A stretch of 64,000 nt of DNA, from contig JAODTK010005684.1 in the NCBI GenBank assembly GCA_026419785.1, positions 62,001 to 126,000 of the forward strand, given 5' to 3'. The position numbers were made by a program, and so were the translations under genes. The notes under the pieces are model-generated. The model was not told the DNA's origin and made no database searches. It saw only the letters and a program-made list of their open reading frames with translations. This DNA is from Sclerodactyla briareus (Eukaryota > Echinodermata > Holothuroidea > Dendrochirotida > Sclerodactylidae). Below, piece after piece: positions 1-11,100 of the stretch. Within the stretch, counting starts at the first letter, position 1, and the number at the start of each line of letters is the position of its first letter.

Positions 1-935
1 TAGACTCTTTCCCTCTCACAGATGTGTTAGCTGTCATTTAAGGCAACAAACTAGTCGAGTGTGGCTGCTGCCGGGTTTCGGCGCGAGAGCATCGCGGAAT
101 TTAGGATAATAAACTCTATAGCTTTCTGTACAAGAGCCATTTGACTTGACTATCGACCAATTCACACGCCTGCCTATCCCAAGACAGCGAGTTCAGACGA
201 CCGGCGGCTTGTACATGCATTTGCCGGCTCGCATACCAGTCGTTTCATCCTCCAATTATCCAATTAATGTTCCTGCACCCGCCCCCCCCCCCCCCCTCCT
301 CCTCCCATTATGATTGGTCTTTAATGGGCGCTGTATGTTGCCCGTGGTATGTTCGATATCCCAGGGGACTCAGTTAACTCATTAGCGTATACATCTCGAT
401 CTCTTTACCCGCATGGGCGCTCATATAACTACCTATATATTGACGGATAGGACGTATGGTGCAGAATGTTCATCATCTACCGCCAAAACATTCTTTCTCC
501 CACACAAACGTCGTAACGCATTATATAACATATTATAGGAGCGGGGGTTATGGTAAAGTACATTCATCATCGTTTAATGACTGCTGGAGTGACCTATTTT
601 ATTCACAGTTCGAGTCGAAGTTGACTCACGTAACAACGGAATATCACCAGCGATGGTGTCATTATTTGGTAATACCCATGCGCATCCATGGAGCTATTAT
701 ATTAACTGGAGAGGCAATGGAAGGCAAATGGTATTAAACTTCTTGAAGAGAAACAACGTCCCCGTGCGAGCTACTCCAAAGGACAATCAATTGTATGTGA
801 ACATAAATCAGCAGCATACAGTTGCAGCGACATACAGTTTCTGTTACTCTAACTCGGAATTATAGGCAAGCTGCGGATGTAGGTAAGCAACATTGATGTG
901 AAAGGTGCCAAGATGTGCGCAAATAGTACAATTTC
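1..935. other. Intergenic, no gene recognised
   Basis: I see no gene here. The stretch holds a C homopolymer at about 282-296. It also holds a short block at about 688-714 (ccatggag, then tattatattaactggaga) that recurs almost unchanged at 27062-27089, which suggests a fragment of an interspersed repeat. The two overlapping reading frames of 70-93 codons at 456-865 have no recognisable domain. Confidence 0.5.
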
Positions 936-939
936 CTTT

Positions 940-1030
940 CGGCGCTGGTGGAGGATGCGGGGGGGGGGGGGGGTTCAGCGCCGAGGATGCGGGGGGGGGG
1001 GGGGGTCCCTCCTCGGCTGTGGGTAGGGCG
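940..1030. repeat. Two-unit G-tract minisatellite
   Basis: The motif gaggatgc followed by 15 or more G residues occurs twice, with G runs at about 959-973 and 991-1005. A shortened third unit follows (cctcggctgtggg). The unit is about 32 bp. Proline-rich or alanine-rich frames on the minus strand are artefacts of the G tracts. Confidence 0.75.
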
Positions 1031-1283
1031 GCTGATGCCAAAGGTTAATTGTACATGTCTCGCACGCTGACGTAGCAAAGTTACAAAAAAAATGACGTAT
1101 TGTCCACCAGCACTGCCAACCAGGTATTCGAGTGCCAAGGAACAATAAGCGAAGTTTATGATATTAGTACGCGAGCTCAGACTGAAAACATGCCAGATAA
1201 TGAAAACCAGCTATGCATGCCCACGATGTTACGGTTCCATTTTTCGATCAAGGCATCGACGAAAAACCTGGACCAATTTGCTT

Positions 1284-1321
1284 CGATATCTCATCCGCCC
1301 GAAAGGCCGGATGAGATATCG
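1284..1321. repeat. Perfect 14-bp inverted repeat (hairpin)
   Basis: The left arm cgatatctcatccg (1284-1297) is exactly the reverse complement of the right arm cggatgagatatcg (1308-1321), with a 10-base loop. Nothing nearby identifies its role. It could be a stem at the end of a decayed mobile element or a chance palindrome, though a perfect 14-bp stem with a short loop is uncommon. Confidence 0.8.
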
Positions 1322-2152
1322 TTGTCTGTTTCAAAGACGTGTACGTTTGGTTGCTATCATTTTCCCCATATGAAGAATTGAGGTGAAATATCCCAAAATC
1401 GATTCATGTTAACCTGATTGATTTTAGGGTTAAAATGTGGTGTTTAGCTGAATTCCGATTTTTTTTTCTCCAACACTATTTCAACATCACATGGAGATTG
1501 AAATACTGAATGGTTCAAGATTTTGTGACAAGGCAAAAGGTTTTGGCTACGTGTCAACATCTGAGGAGATTCCCACTGGGCCCTTCTTCGATCAGTCATT
1601 ACAAGTAACATGGATGGCCTAGAACGATCTTATTATTTTGTTTTATGGTTGTGGTGAACACACTACTGATACTAGTATACAAACTCTACCCTCGTTAAAC
1701 ACTTAATAGCCTATGTTATTTGTTCAGTCGATGCATGCATTGGTATATGAGTATTAAGTACATTGACTATCTATCGGATCGTGTTCCAAGCCCAAGACAA
1801 GGCCGTCTCGCTGGTCAATGGAATTCCGCCCCCTGGACCGGAACGTCCTGTGCCACTGGAATAGCCTACATCCAAATGAGTTTAATTAGCCCGCTCTGGC
1901 TAATAGGGCGATGGTAGTCAGGTAGAGTTCGTCTGCATGTAGTGGGAGTAAATGATAACGTGCTCTGTTAAAGTGGTATGTGTACCACACAATTCATTCA
2001 CATGGGAATGAAAGCAACTTTTCGGGATCCGGAGAATTTTCGTAACTTCTCGGATACATGTCCTTCTTGGACATGCTACGCTGCTTGAGGAAAGGACGTG
2101 TGCGGTCTCCAAAATACTGGGGGCATAATAACTGAATAATTACCCTGTTCAC
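1322..2152. other. Intergenic, nothing recognised
   Basis: No gene, terminal repeat or tandem structure was recognised here. Open frames are short and have no family character. Confidence 0.45.
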
Positions 2153-2154
2153 GG

Positions 2155-2222
2155 TAAGGCTGGGATTCCATAGATGCGTATGCGGGTCCAGTACGCATGT
2201 GAAAAATCATCAATTCACGCAT
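2155..2222 (+). mobile_element. End fragment of a MITE with ggctgggattccata terminus
   Basis: The stretch starting ggctgggattccatagatg and continuing with gcatgtgaaaaatcatcaattcacg matches the left end of the inverted-repeat element at 49667-50108 (ggctaggatccatag, then gtatgtgaaaaatcgcc, then tttacgtgactga). Only this end is visible, so this is a decayed or partial copy. Confidence 0.55.
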
Positions 2223-4544
2223 GAAACATAGTGAAACGTCGGATGGATTGGTTACGTTTCCAAGAGTGGCGACAGTTTGGAAATAAATCAACTTTCCATG
2301 CTCCATTGGATATGCTGGGCACCATGCAGTCGGTATGGCTCCAAATCGAGGCAAAACCATTTAATACCAGTTAGAGGGAATTATCTATTGGCAGTGACTG
2401 ACGAACGAACAACGGCGCCGTTTGCCGGCATTATCACCTATCACTTCTCAACAAAATTTTCGCAGCAATGTTAATTGGTACGTATCAAGTTTGTGCCACT
2501 GAACTATATAGTTACCTACCAGAATCCTAAACAACTCTCCTCCTATATATGTTCATTGTTGTTTTTCAAGATATATATGCTACCCAAAAGGGGAAAAACA
2601 GAATGTAGACATTTCCTGGGAAACCTGGTTAAATTAAATGTTCACTTATGTTCACTTATGACACTTTACACATGTTAGTGGATAGATTTCTAAAGTGCAC
2701 AGAATTGGGTTGAGGATGAGAATGAGATCTTGCCCGCGCTGTATCCTTTATCACACCATGAAACCGCACCAGTACCTCACGACAGATGTTACAAATCACG
2801 GATATTTGGCGTCAAATGCAAAGTGACGCGTGGACAAGGAGACTTAATTATACTGCAGTGCTCACTGAGCGAGGGAGGGTTCCTGTCGGCGGTTCACGAT
2901 CCTTCGACCCAGGACACGTAAATGCGCCTGTTTCTATCAAATCGAGTCCGGGGAGCATATACTTCGGAACGTCCTAATGACTGAATGACACTGAGTAATT
3001 ATAAGTACGTTGACTGCTGACGAATTCTTTGAAAGGCTGATGGGGACGATTCTTCTGGGGTTTTGGCATACCTGGCCTGTCTTTCTTTCGTAGAGGAATA
3101 TGGCGCTGTAATCCCTGTTTTATCGAATTGAAGTGGCTTTGTAAGCCCATGTCAGTATGTTTTTATGCTGTCGCGGCGCATCCTTCAATTTGTTGAACGG
3201 AAAAGAAATGGCTTAGCACACTTCTTTGTAGAAAAGGGCGGTTACGACTGTTTTTTAGATGGTCCCGTGCACGTCTGTACGTGTATTTCTACTTTTTCCA
3301 TCCCGCTGGAGACTAGGCTGATCTGGCGAGGAAGGGGAGGGGGTAATGACATTTTGAATAGGATGTCGAAAAAGTAAGATGTTTGCCGATGGCGAAATAA
3401 TATACCGAAAGTATGGTAGTTAGAAAAGTAGTTAAAAAAAAGGTATTCAACAAAGTTGTTTGTCATAGGTGTCTGGTTCTCTGTCGGCAATAGTTCATTA
3501 ATTTGTTCTCCAAAAATATTCTCTGCTTGACTGGCAAACTCGCATGTGACGGAAGTGAAATGCTTGTTGGGTGCATGGACTCAACACACAGCAAAACAAT
3601 GGACGAGGCCTTTCACGCCTCGCGGTATATCGAGAATAATTGCATATTGACATATCGTTGTGGCGATATTCAGTGACGATATCGAATGGCATTCGAACGT
3701 TTCTTCATCGTAACTATAACGTCATACAAACGTGATGGTCGTTTTTTCGTCAGTTGCTGATCAGACGACAATGTCTCTTAACCAATTTAGCAAAACTTGT
3801 CTAGCTAGGTCGTTGAGTACGTGTAGTGGGTATTCTATACATAGAGAGCATTCTATACATCCAAGATGAACATCACTCGATGTAAAGGTAAAACGAAACT
3901 CATTTATAATTCCAATGAGACCATAACTCGGGCAAAATAGGTAGTCCACACTAGGCTTCACGCACGAGAAAACAAATCTTTCATTCATTTCGCGGAAGCC
4001 CATTCCAGGATTTATACAGGCTCGATCCCTCCAACCATGCAGAGCCGAATTTGGTCTTTCGTTCCAGTACCACTCCTTTGTCCAGATTCCTTAATGGTAT
4101 TTTACCCGGCGTGTTTGATAATTTTTATTGCACAAATTCGTTCTTTCCTTAGTTTCAATTCGCAAAACAGAATACTCTTACGAAACGTTCACGAGAACAA
4201 TAAGAATTACGGGAAACTGGTGTCAACCTCTGATGGGATTCTCCAAGCCCAGATTTGATGAATTCAACAGTGTGAATTCTTTCATAAAAATATTCAAAAT
4301 ATATTTGTTCAGTGTTATGCAGATGATCCTCTGATGGTCCCCTGAAAATTCTTATTCATTGTTATCTTGTTAGGGCATCATTTTTTCTTCTGCTATCCTT
4401 TTCTCCCGTCTTCCCTTTCATTCTTTGTGAGAAAAATGTCATGCCAATTTGTCTTGTAGGGACCAGACTCGAAAAGTCAAACCCACATTAATATTAGTCC
4501 AACAACATATTATGAATGTTTCAAAGTCAAGTTTATCTCCTCCT
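2223..4544. other. Intergenic, nothing recognised
   Basis: About 2.3 kb without a recognisable gene or repeat, apart from a tiny direct duplication (ttcacttatg twice) at about 2641-2660. Reading frames are below 100 codons and unremarkable. Confidence 0.4.
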
Positions 4545-4600
4545 CCTCCTCACCATAAATCATGAAAATGCATATACATTTACATAGTTCAACACATAGT

Positions 4601-4640
4601 GATATATATATATATATATATATATATCTATATATATATA

Positions 4641-4673
<33 letters not shown>

Positions 4674-4699
4674 GGTGTGTGTGTGTGTGTGTGTGTGTA
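4601..4699. repeat. (TA)n/(TG)n microsatellite
   Basis: An almost pure TA dinucleotide run of about 70 bp passes directly into about 24 bp of GT. Compound AT/GT microsatellites are prone to slippage. The 206-codon minus-strand frame over 4510-5130 is low-complexity translation of this and the following simple repeats, not a gene. Confidence 0.95.
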
Positions 4700-5014
4700 C
4701 AAATGTATGGTGTGGTGGAAATGAACTTGACTACTCTTATACCCTCATAGCGTCTTGGTAATCTGAGCGAGACCTGGTATGGTAAACGGCTCAGTGGCAT
4801 ATATTGCCCTCGCGCATGCATGGTTGACCATTCAACCCGAATAGGTGGTTTATATGGCCGATATTCGAGCCACGAGGAACAACTGGAGCGAATTATGGCC
4901 CAGTTAAAACGTCGGGGGAAACAATTTAGAACGAACACCTTGCTGTGTTTACAGGAATGATTAGGGTTGAATGGATTTTGGAGATAATTGAAAAAACAGC
5001 AAACGAATGCACAT

Positions 5015-5168
5015 GAAAGAAGAAAAAAAAGAAGAAAGAAGAAGGAACAGAAGAAGTAGAATAAGGATGAGGGTAAGGGTGAGGAGGAGGGTGAGGAGGA
5101 GAACAACCGCAGCAACAACAACAACAACAAAAATCATTATAACCATGATAATAATAATAATAATAATA

Positions 5169-5203
<35 letters not shown>

Positions 5204-5287
5204 TAATAATAATAATAATAATAATAATCATAATAATAATAATAATAATAATAATCATAATAATAATAATAATAATCATAATAATAG
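5015..5287. repeat. GAA/GAG-rich, CAA and (TAA)n simple-sequence cluster
   Basis: A purine-rich stretch (GAA, then GAG, triplets) is followed by a short CAA run and then about 140 bp of ATA/TAA triplets (5147-5287) with a few ATC interruptions. It follows the microsatellite at 4601 within 320 bp, so the 4.6-5.3 kb interval is a simple-sequence hotspot. Confidence 0.9.
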
Positions 5288-5740
5288 TATGTGATAAGTC
5301 TGTTCACATTACTGGAATTTGATCTATGAGAGAAATACAAAATTACATGTGCAGCGATGTGCTTCAAAATAGGTTTCGTTAGCATCCATTTTTACCGTAA
5401 CCGACCTTGCACTGGCTCTTGAATTAAAAATATTTGTAACCAAGTTCAAAGTCGTTTAATGCGTATATTGTCTTCAATTCATTGGATATAGTTCTAACAT
5501 GATTCTATAGAATACGACCTCCCTTTAATATCACTGAACTGTTCCTCCGAAAATGCGGCTCTTCCCCTTCATGTCGGCCCTACATGGCAAATTCGACCCG
5601 ATAGACATTTGGGTTCTCCAGGTATCATACTGACAAGCGAAAAAGGACATTGGCATGTGATTTCCTTGAACTGGTTCTCCTGAAACATGGTAACTTCTCC
5701 GGATGTCTAAAATCCATTATATAGCCTATTTGCACTTGAT

Positions 5741-6366
5741 TAACTGTTGCGTCGAGTGACATGCTCTCGTGGCGAGATTTCTGCTATTGTCCACGTAGCT
5801 GCCCTCTCCCGCGTGAATGCAGTTATTGTAAATATTGACTCACCCAGCAAACACAAGAACGTTGTTGAAACGTTATAGAAATGTTTCGTCCAATGTTCTA
5901 ATAACATAATTTTTTGGTGTGATAACAACGTTATCAAAACATTTTCCGCAAAATTTTATCCATTTAACAATAATAACGTTGAAAACATGTTACGTCTATT
6001 GAACACGTCGTGAAAATGTTACAATAATACTACATTTGACGTTATGAAAACATTGTTAAGGACACTTCTCAAAATGTTATGATAAAGTACGGTATTTTGT
6101 TTGATGGGCCAGTATCATCTCAAAGTGATGAAGATATAGGCCTACTTCGGATCTTAAAGCTGCATGCATCGGGTGAGAACTTCAGTTATTGTGAATGTCG
6201 GACTATACTCAGCTTCGAATTCATTGGCTCCAGTCTGGCGGTCTATAGTTAATCAATCTTCCAGCTGCATAAACTGTTGCGTCGAGTGACATGCTTCTGT
6301 GCCGAGATTCCTGTCAGGAGTCACGTGAACACTGCCATATGCAGTTGTGACAAAGTTTGAATTAGC
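5741..6366 (+). repeat. Diverged tandem duplication, period about 530 bp
   Basis: A 24-base exact match begins at 5742 and again at 6272 (core gttgcgtcgagtgacatgct). It is followed in both copies by recognisable but diverged sequence: gcgagatttctg versus ccgagattcctg, then gtccacgtag versus gtcacgtgaa, then tgcagttattg versus tgcagttgtga. Further weak echoes of the unit (catgtgaaca, then aaagttcg or gaattttgatc) lie at about 6440 and 6700. The first unit is interrupted by the MITE at 5843. Confidence 0.65.
5843..6108. mobile_element. Non-autonomous MITE, cccagcaaacac type, with iterated ACGTT motifs
   Basis: The left end cccagcaaacacaagaac pairs with the reverse complement of the right end, cccatcaaacaaaatacc, as an imperfect terminal inverted repeat. 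The roughly 266-bp interior is built from repeated short motifs of the type aacgttatna and aaaatgtta on both strands and has no coding capacity. MITEs with this terminus and AACGTT-rich interior are known from several marine invertebrates. No clear target-site duplication is visible. Confidence 0.7.
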
Positions 6367-7504
6367 CAGCTAGTTCATTGACGATGTTCTCTCGGTGGTG
6401 AAGCTATTTCGTCTCACAGGCAGGTACATCTACTTAAAACTCATGTGAACATTACAATTATGGCGAATTTTGATCTCGTTCTTTGACTACAGCCCCTTTT
6501 GTTCTTTTACCAACTTTATTTGTAATCTCCACGGCAACAGATGCAAATATCTTCATTTGACATACTGTAACATGCGACAATGTCAAGGATGAAATTAAAA
6601 CGAAAAATGAATGCAGAGTGTAGCGTATGCGAAGTGAAAGGCCGGACCTCTTGACTTATCCTCAATTGCTTTTCGACCTTATGGTGACAACGTCTCTTTG
6701 AAGCATGTGAACACAGCGGTTTCTGTGAAAGTTCGTATTGAGTGTTGGCATTTCTGGTTCGTAAAGTTCAACAGGGGGCACAAGGCCGGCTTGAAAAAGC
6801 AGCCATCTTGGAAAATGTGTTTAGCCCCTTAGGAGAATGTTGGCTTTTGAAAGTAGACCTATATGCAGAATGCACATGCTACGTGTGACACATAATCCGA
6901 AGATACCAATGTACTATATTTCTAATGCTCGACGCTTTTTTTTTTTTTTTTTGTCATGACCGGCAACAGAGGGCGCGCGCGTGCTTGACCTAACAGTGCG
7001 CCCCACCTGACACGCCCTGCTTGGCTAGCTATTCATAAATTGATTTAGCAGTAATGAATACCATGCTACCCGGCTAGCTATCGTCATTCGTATAGGTGAT
7101 AAAAAAAGAAGTTTGCCCCTTCAGCTGTCTATGAATAGGCCTACTCGTGAACTAAGCTGAGATGGAGTGTTGTTTTATGTGCCTGGATTTAGATTAATAA
7201 CATCGCCTCGCGTGGAACCTTTACATTTTACAGCTGTCATCACTTGAAACACAACCATCGTTAATGTCATCGAGGGAGTCCTATTTGATTTAGCGGATGG
7301 GTTTTGCTCGCATTGAGGTGAGTAAGAACACCGGGCATACCATGATGGTTTAACGTTTAACAATTTCGGGTTAACACTACACCAATATAAATTGTTGACA
7401 TACTTAAAACTATGTCGTTCAGCCTGCCTGTCGGATCGTATAATACACTGCGTTGTATAACGTGAAGACTCACATTCACAGAAAGTATACCCGAAAGTAT
7501 GAGT
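6367..7504. other. Intergenic with weak repeat echoes
   Basis: No gene is recognised. Weak, diverged echoes of the 5741-6366 tandem unit lie at about 6440-6475 and 6690-6750. A poly-T run lies at about 6937-6952. The 11-bp direct repeat cggctagctat or its close relative flanks about 50 bp near 7020-7081. Confidence 0.4.
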
Positions 7505-7808
7505 TCATCCATCCAAGTGGGGTCACGTTATCTTGTTTACAATCTGAAATTGACAAAGGTATCAACTGCTCCAAATATTCCTTTTTTGAACCCAGGTCCA
7601 CATTAAAAAGACTAGGGTCTTGACTCCCGATAACAAAGCTAGAACAGACCAAATCTCATCCGACCAACCATCATGGGCTTATCGTGTCCACAAGACTTTG
7701 GCGCCTGTTGACCTTAGATGACCACCAAAGCAATATGGACCATGTACTCATCATGGGGAACAAGTATAAGCAACTGCATCATCCATCCAAGTGAGGTCAA
7801 CAGGCGCC
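7505..7808. repeat. 274-bp direct repeat plus internal 15-bp inverted repeat
   Basis: The string tcatccatccaagtg, followed by GGGTCA or AGGTCA, occurs at 7505 and 7779, a spacing of 274 bp. Between them ggcgcctgttgacct (7700-7714) is perfectly inverted as aggtcaacaggcgcc (7794-7808). The sequence also contains ttgaccttagatgacc-like strings typical of the old interspersed repeats seen elsewhere in this window. Confidence 0.6.
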
Positions 7809-7919
7809 GATCCAAGAAGAGGGGAGGGGAAGGCTTCCTCAGCTTCAGCCCCACTTTTTCGAGCAGATATGTCATTTTTTAGGTGTCAGCCCCCCCCCCC
7901 CCCTCCTCTCCCCCCTTGT

Positions 7920-8520
7920 GAATTAGTCCGAGAATATCGGTCGACTTGAACAAATCGCAATAAATGTTCTCAAATGAGCTTCAGATTGCAGTAGAGAGGA
8001 TCTAAAATCCTACAGCTTCCATGGCCCTGAAGCGAGCCCTTGACCCATGCCAGAAGGACTTCACGCTGGGCGCTCATGATGTGCGCTGCGCACACATTGG
8101 GTCTTGTTCTGTAGTATGGTAACACAGAAGTAGCCCACATCATAGCACGACATGACATGTCACATGACCTGGGTCCAATAGTATCCAAGACGTCTGTTTA
8201 TGATGCACAAAATTTTATTATTCGTCTTGGTGATTTTCTAGAATCTTATGCAACCGAAATCACGATAAAATGTTCCAAACCTCGATCGCATTTAGATGGA
8301 GATCTAGAAATTAGACAGTTTCGAGGGCCCTAAGGCGGACCCTGGACCCACGCCATGGGCTCTGCCTTACGCGTTATAAAATGCGCTGCGCGCGCATAGG
8401 GATTGGTCTGTCTGTACCCCCCCCCCCCCCCGCCTACTCTCTTGAGGGGGAAAAACTGGTCACGCCTAGTCAAAGTATTGTGCCATAAAATGCTACCACC
8501 ACTTTTATTCACCATGGGGG
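7920..8520 (+). repeat. Two diverged tandem units of about 300 bp
   Basis: Unit 1 (about 7920-8190) and unit 2 (about 8222-8520) align in order: cgcaataaatgttc versus cacgataaaatgttcc; gaggatctaaaatcc versus ggagatctagaaatt; ggccctgaagcgagccct versus ggccctaaggcggaccct; tgcgctgcgcacacattggg versus tgcgctgcgcgcgcataggg. Each is accompanied by a long C tract (about 7891-7905 and 8418-8432). The element type is unknown and there is no coding potential. Confidence 0.7.
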
Positions 8521-9115
8521 ATATGAGAGACAAACGTACCATGTAATGTAGGTGGGATAGTGTTGTCTGTATTATAAATACACCAAAATTGACAAAATAT
8601 TAACTTTTCCATAGTTTTCTCCAAAATTTGCCCCTTCTAATCACAGGTCCTGTCTACTCAGTAGGACAGATTTCAGCTCGATCAGGCGTTTGGGACAAGC
8701 CTTCTGTGCTAATCCTATGTTGGCGAGAGATGAATTCTCACAATTTTTTTTTATTTCAAAATGACTTCATGTTTTACGCACACCACATGCCATACAGTTC
8801 TGTACCCCCTAGTTCTTGTAAGAAAGTTATACGCAATCAATTTAGCCTTTGATCTGGACAATTAATACTGTACTCCTTGTGGCAAGTGTAAGACCTCTAG
8901 TGATCTCAGATGACCTTAAATTCATCCAAAACAATTGTGCGTCCTGTACTAATAAGGTATTAAGTATGTATTAAATAACATAATATGTTATTTTGCAAAA
9001 AACAAAAACAAAAACAGTATATTTAGTATTACTACTTGCAAAATTGTCTACTCAGTGCTAACGTTAAAGTGGGTTCGATATAGGAGCTAGTCCTTAATGG
9101 ACCCGTAGGTTGCTT
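8521..9115. other. Intergenic, nothing certain
   Basis: No gene is recognised. Strings such as aaattgacaaa followed by caggtcc (8590-8650) echo 7548-7602 and may belong to the same old repeat. The rest is unassigned. Confidence 0.35.
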
Positions 9116-9310
9116 CTAAAATCCCCCAAAATGTGGCATTGATTTCAGAATTGTTTGGTTGTGTTTCAATAAAACCATCTGGTACGTCTCTCGAACAAAA
9201 AACATTCCTGGTAACTCCGCGCCAACCCCTCGTGGCGCTCCGCTTAGATGGTAACATATGAACCTCACAAGCCTTGGCCTCCCACTCCCAGATCCCGGCA
9301 CCCCCATGGC
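9116..9310 (-). mobile_element. hAT-like non-autonomous element fragment
   Basis: The block at 9218-9251 (cgcgccaac, then gtggcgctccgcttagatgg) is shared, in reverse complement, with 32577-32610 and 48931-48962, and directly with 59762-59793. The outer end on this strand reads as the reverse complement of gatcccggcacccccatgg, which resembles the G-rich terminus of hAT MITEs. The other end was not found, so this is a fragment. Confidence 0.5.
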
Positions 9311-10035
9311 AGTGGCAGTTTAGTCGCAGTTAACAAATTAATGTGAATATTAATATTGCGTAACCTTACTGATGGGATCAATGCAGTTTCCCACAAAGTC
9401 CTATAGGAATGCAAACTTGTGGACGACTTCGGACATTGCATCTTCATTGTATACAGTATAGGCCTATGTGAATAACTTCAGTAAATTCAACATGTTTTGG
9501 TAACATTTCGTATACATAATGTGAAACTTACATTAAAGGCTGTCAAGAGTCGATTATCGGGTGACGTGTGTTTCCAGATTTTCCACGTGAGGGACCATGT
9601 TAGGGTAAACAACCTGTGCGGACCGACCGCGGTCGCGCGCGTTGGTGTTATTCTATGGATATATGTATGTATTCGTACTATGGCAAATGGATTTCAGCAA
9701 GTCTGGTAACGCCTTCACTGTTCGAAAAACCTTACGTTCCGAAATACGAGAGTAAAATGAAAGATTGTTCGTAGATGCACTCTCTTACACAAATCTCCAA
9801 AGCAGTCATCGTTTTTGGAGTCGAATCTCAACGTGATTCCGTTATTACCAACGACCTTAAACTTAACCAAATGCGTTACCAGGTTGTACCCATCCGCCCT
9901 CAGAGAACACCCACCCAGTAAACCATAACTTTTCCAGAGCTTTGGCCACACACCATCACCCTGTGGTGAAACGAAGACTTGTCTGATAGGTGGGGAGGAG
10001 CATTGCCCTCTCCCATCTCCAGTGAATCAACAGAA
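9311..10035. other. Intergenic, nothing recognised
   Basis: No gene or repeat family was recognised. Short frames of 60-78 codons on both strands have no domain signature. Confidence 0.4.
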
Positions 10036-10041
10036 GATAGC

Positions 10042-10125
10042 TAGATGATAGATAGATAGATAGATATATAGGATAGATATGTATAATAGATAGATAATAG
10101 ATAGATATATAATACTTTTTATATA
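10042..10125. repeat. (GATA)n microsatellite, interrupted
   Basis: Interrupted tandem GATA tetranucleotides on the plus strand (gatagatagatagatata and similar). Confidence 0.9.
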
Positions 10126-10479
10126 AATCCTCTGGCAATGGAATTACATGTCCAGTGAAAGGTATAACATAAACATTTGAAAACAATGGCATAGCAGATA
10201 AGACATAGACAATACCACAATAAAACGCACATAAAAATTGCAAAACCTGGTAAGACGAAAAAAAAAATTAAAATGGATTGCACACCAAACAGCTTACCTG
10301 TAAAATCTAAATTGTGTGTAAGGTAATTGCCGTGCGCAAGGCGATGAGCGATGACGGTTAGTATTGGAACGGACAGGTCTAAGCCTCTCGCTGCTTTTGG
10401 ATTAGCCTGTCACAAAGCAGGCTATAGAGCGGGTGATGTGCCCAGAGAAAAGCTTACTGCGCCATTGTAAGGGACCACA

Positions 10480-11100
10480 CACGACTTCCTAAGGGGTTGA
10501 CGATCTTACAATGAAACAGGCCAGACACGTCGCCTTCCGGAACCCTCCCCCCCCCCCCTCCTCGAGCGGATAGCTACCCACCTCCTGGACCAAGTTCCCA
10601 CCATATCAACGAGGATGAAGGAGGCCAAAGAGGGGTAGAGAGAAACTGACCGGTGCCCTCGGCCCTGCTAAAAGAGACCTGGACAGCTGCATCACCGACT
10701 TAGCGGGAACAACGAAGAGCCCCTCACCGACAAAACCTCAGGATGCTCCACCCTGTTCAGTACCGACCTCCGGTCGGACCTACTCTCGGTGGGGGGCTCC
10801 GAAGGCTACATGAGGCGACTCGACGGTAGTCGCTCACTTCGACTCAGACGCGGAAATCCACTACGGAAAGATCTTCAAACCGACGGGTACTACCAGCAAT
10901 CGCACTGGGCCGAAGCCCGCCTTCCCTTCCTTAATCGCACATCTCCTCAACGAACTGCAGATTCCGTGGATTCCGTACTACCGGTATCCCGAATCCCCCG
11001 ACACCTAACCGTCCCATCGGGCACTGAACCATCGACAGAGAGCCCCCATCAACTCTCCCCTGTCACCCGGTAGCCTTCCCCGCTCTTCTTCCCGCCTCCC
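10480..11100. other. GC-rich block of unknown nature
   Basis: This interval is visibly richer in G+C than its AT-rich surroundings, and C/T-rich on the plus strand towards its 3' side. A 94-codon frame lies at 10789-11073 (+). An alternative frame over the same bases reads plausibly protein-like (a stretch beginning FDSDAEIHYGKIFKPTGTT) but is short and closed by stops. I recognise no domain. It could be a decayed exon, a mobile-element coding remnant, or compositionally unusual non-coding DNA. A small inverted repeat, cattgtaag/cttacaatg, lies just upstream at about 10463-10513. Confidence 0.35.

Noticed and set aside
4510-5279. Minus-strand frames of up to 206 codons
   Set aside because: They are translations of TA, GT, GAA and TAA simple repeats (Tyr/Ile, His/Thr, Leu/Ser runs), not a protein.
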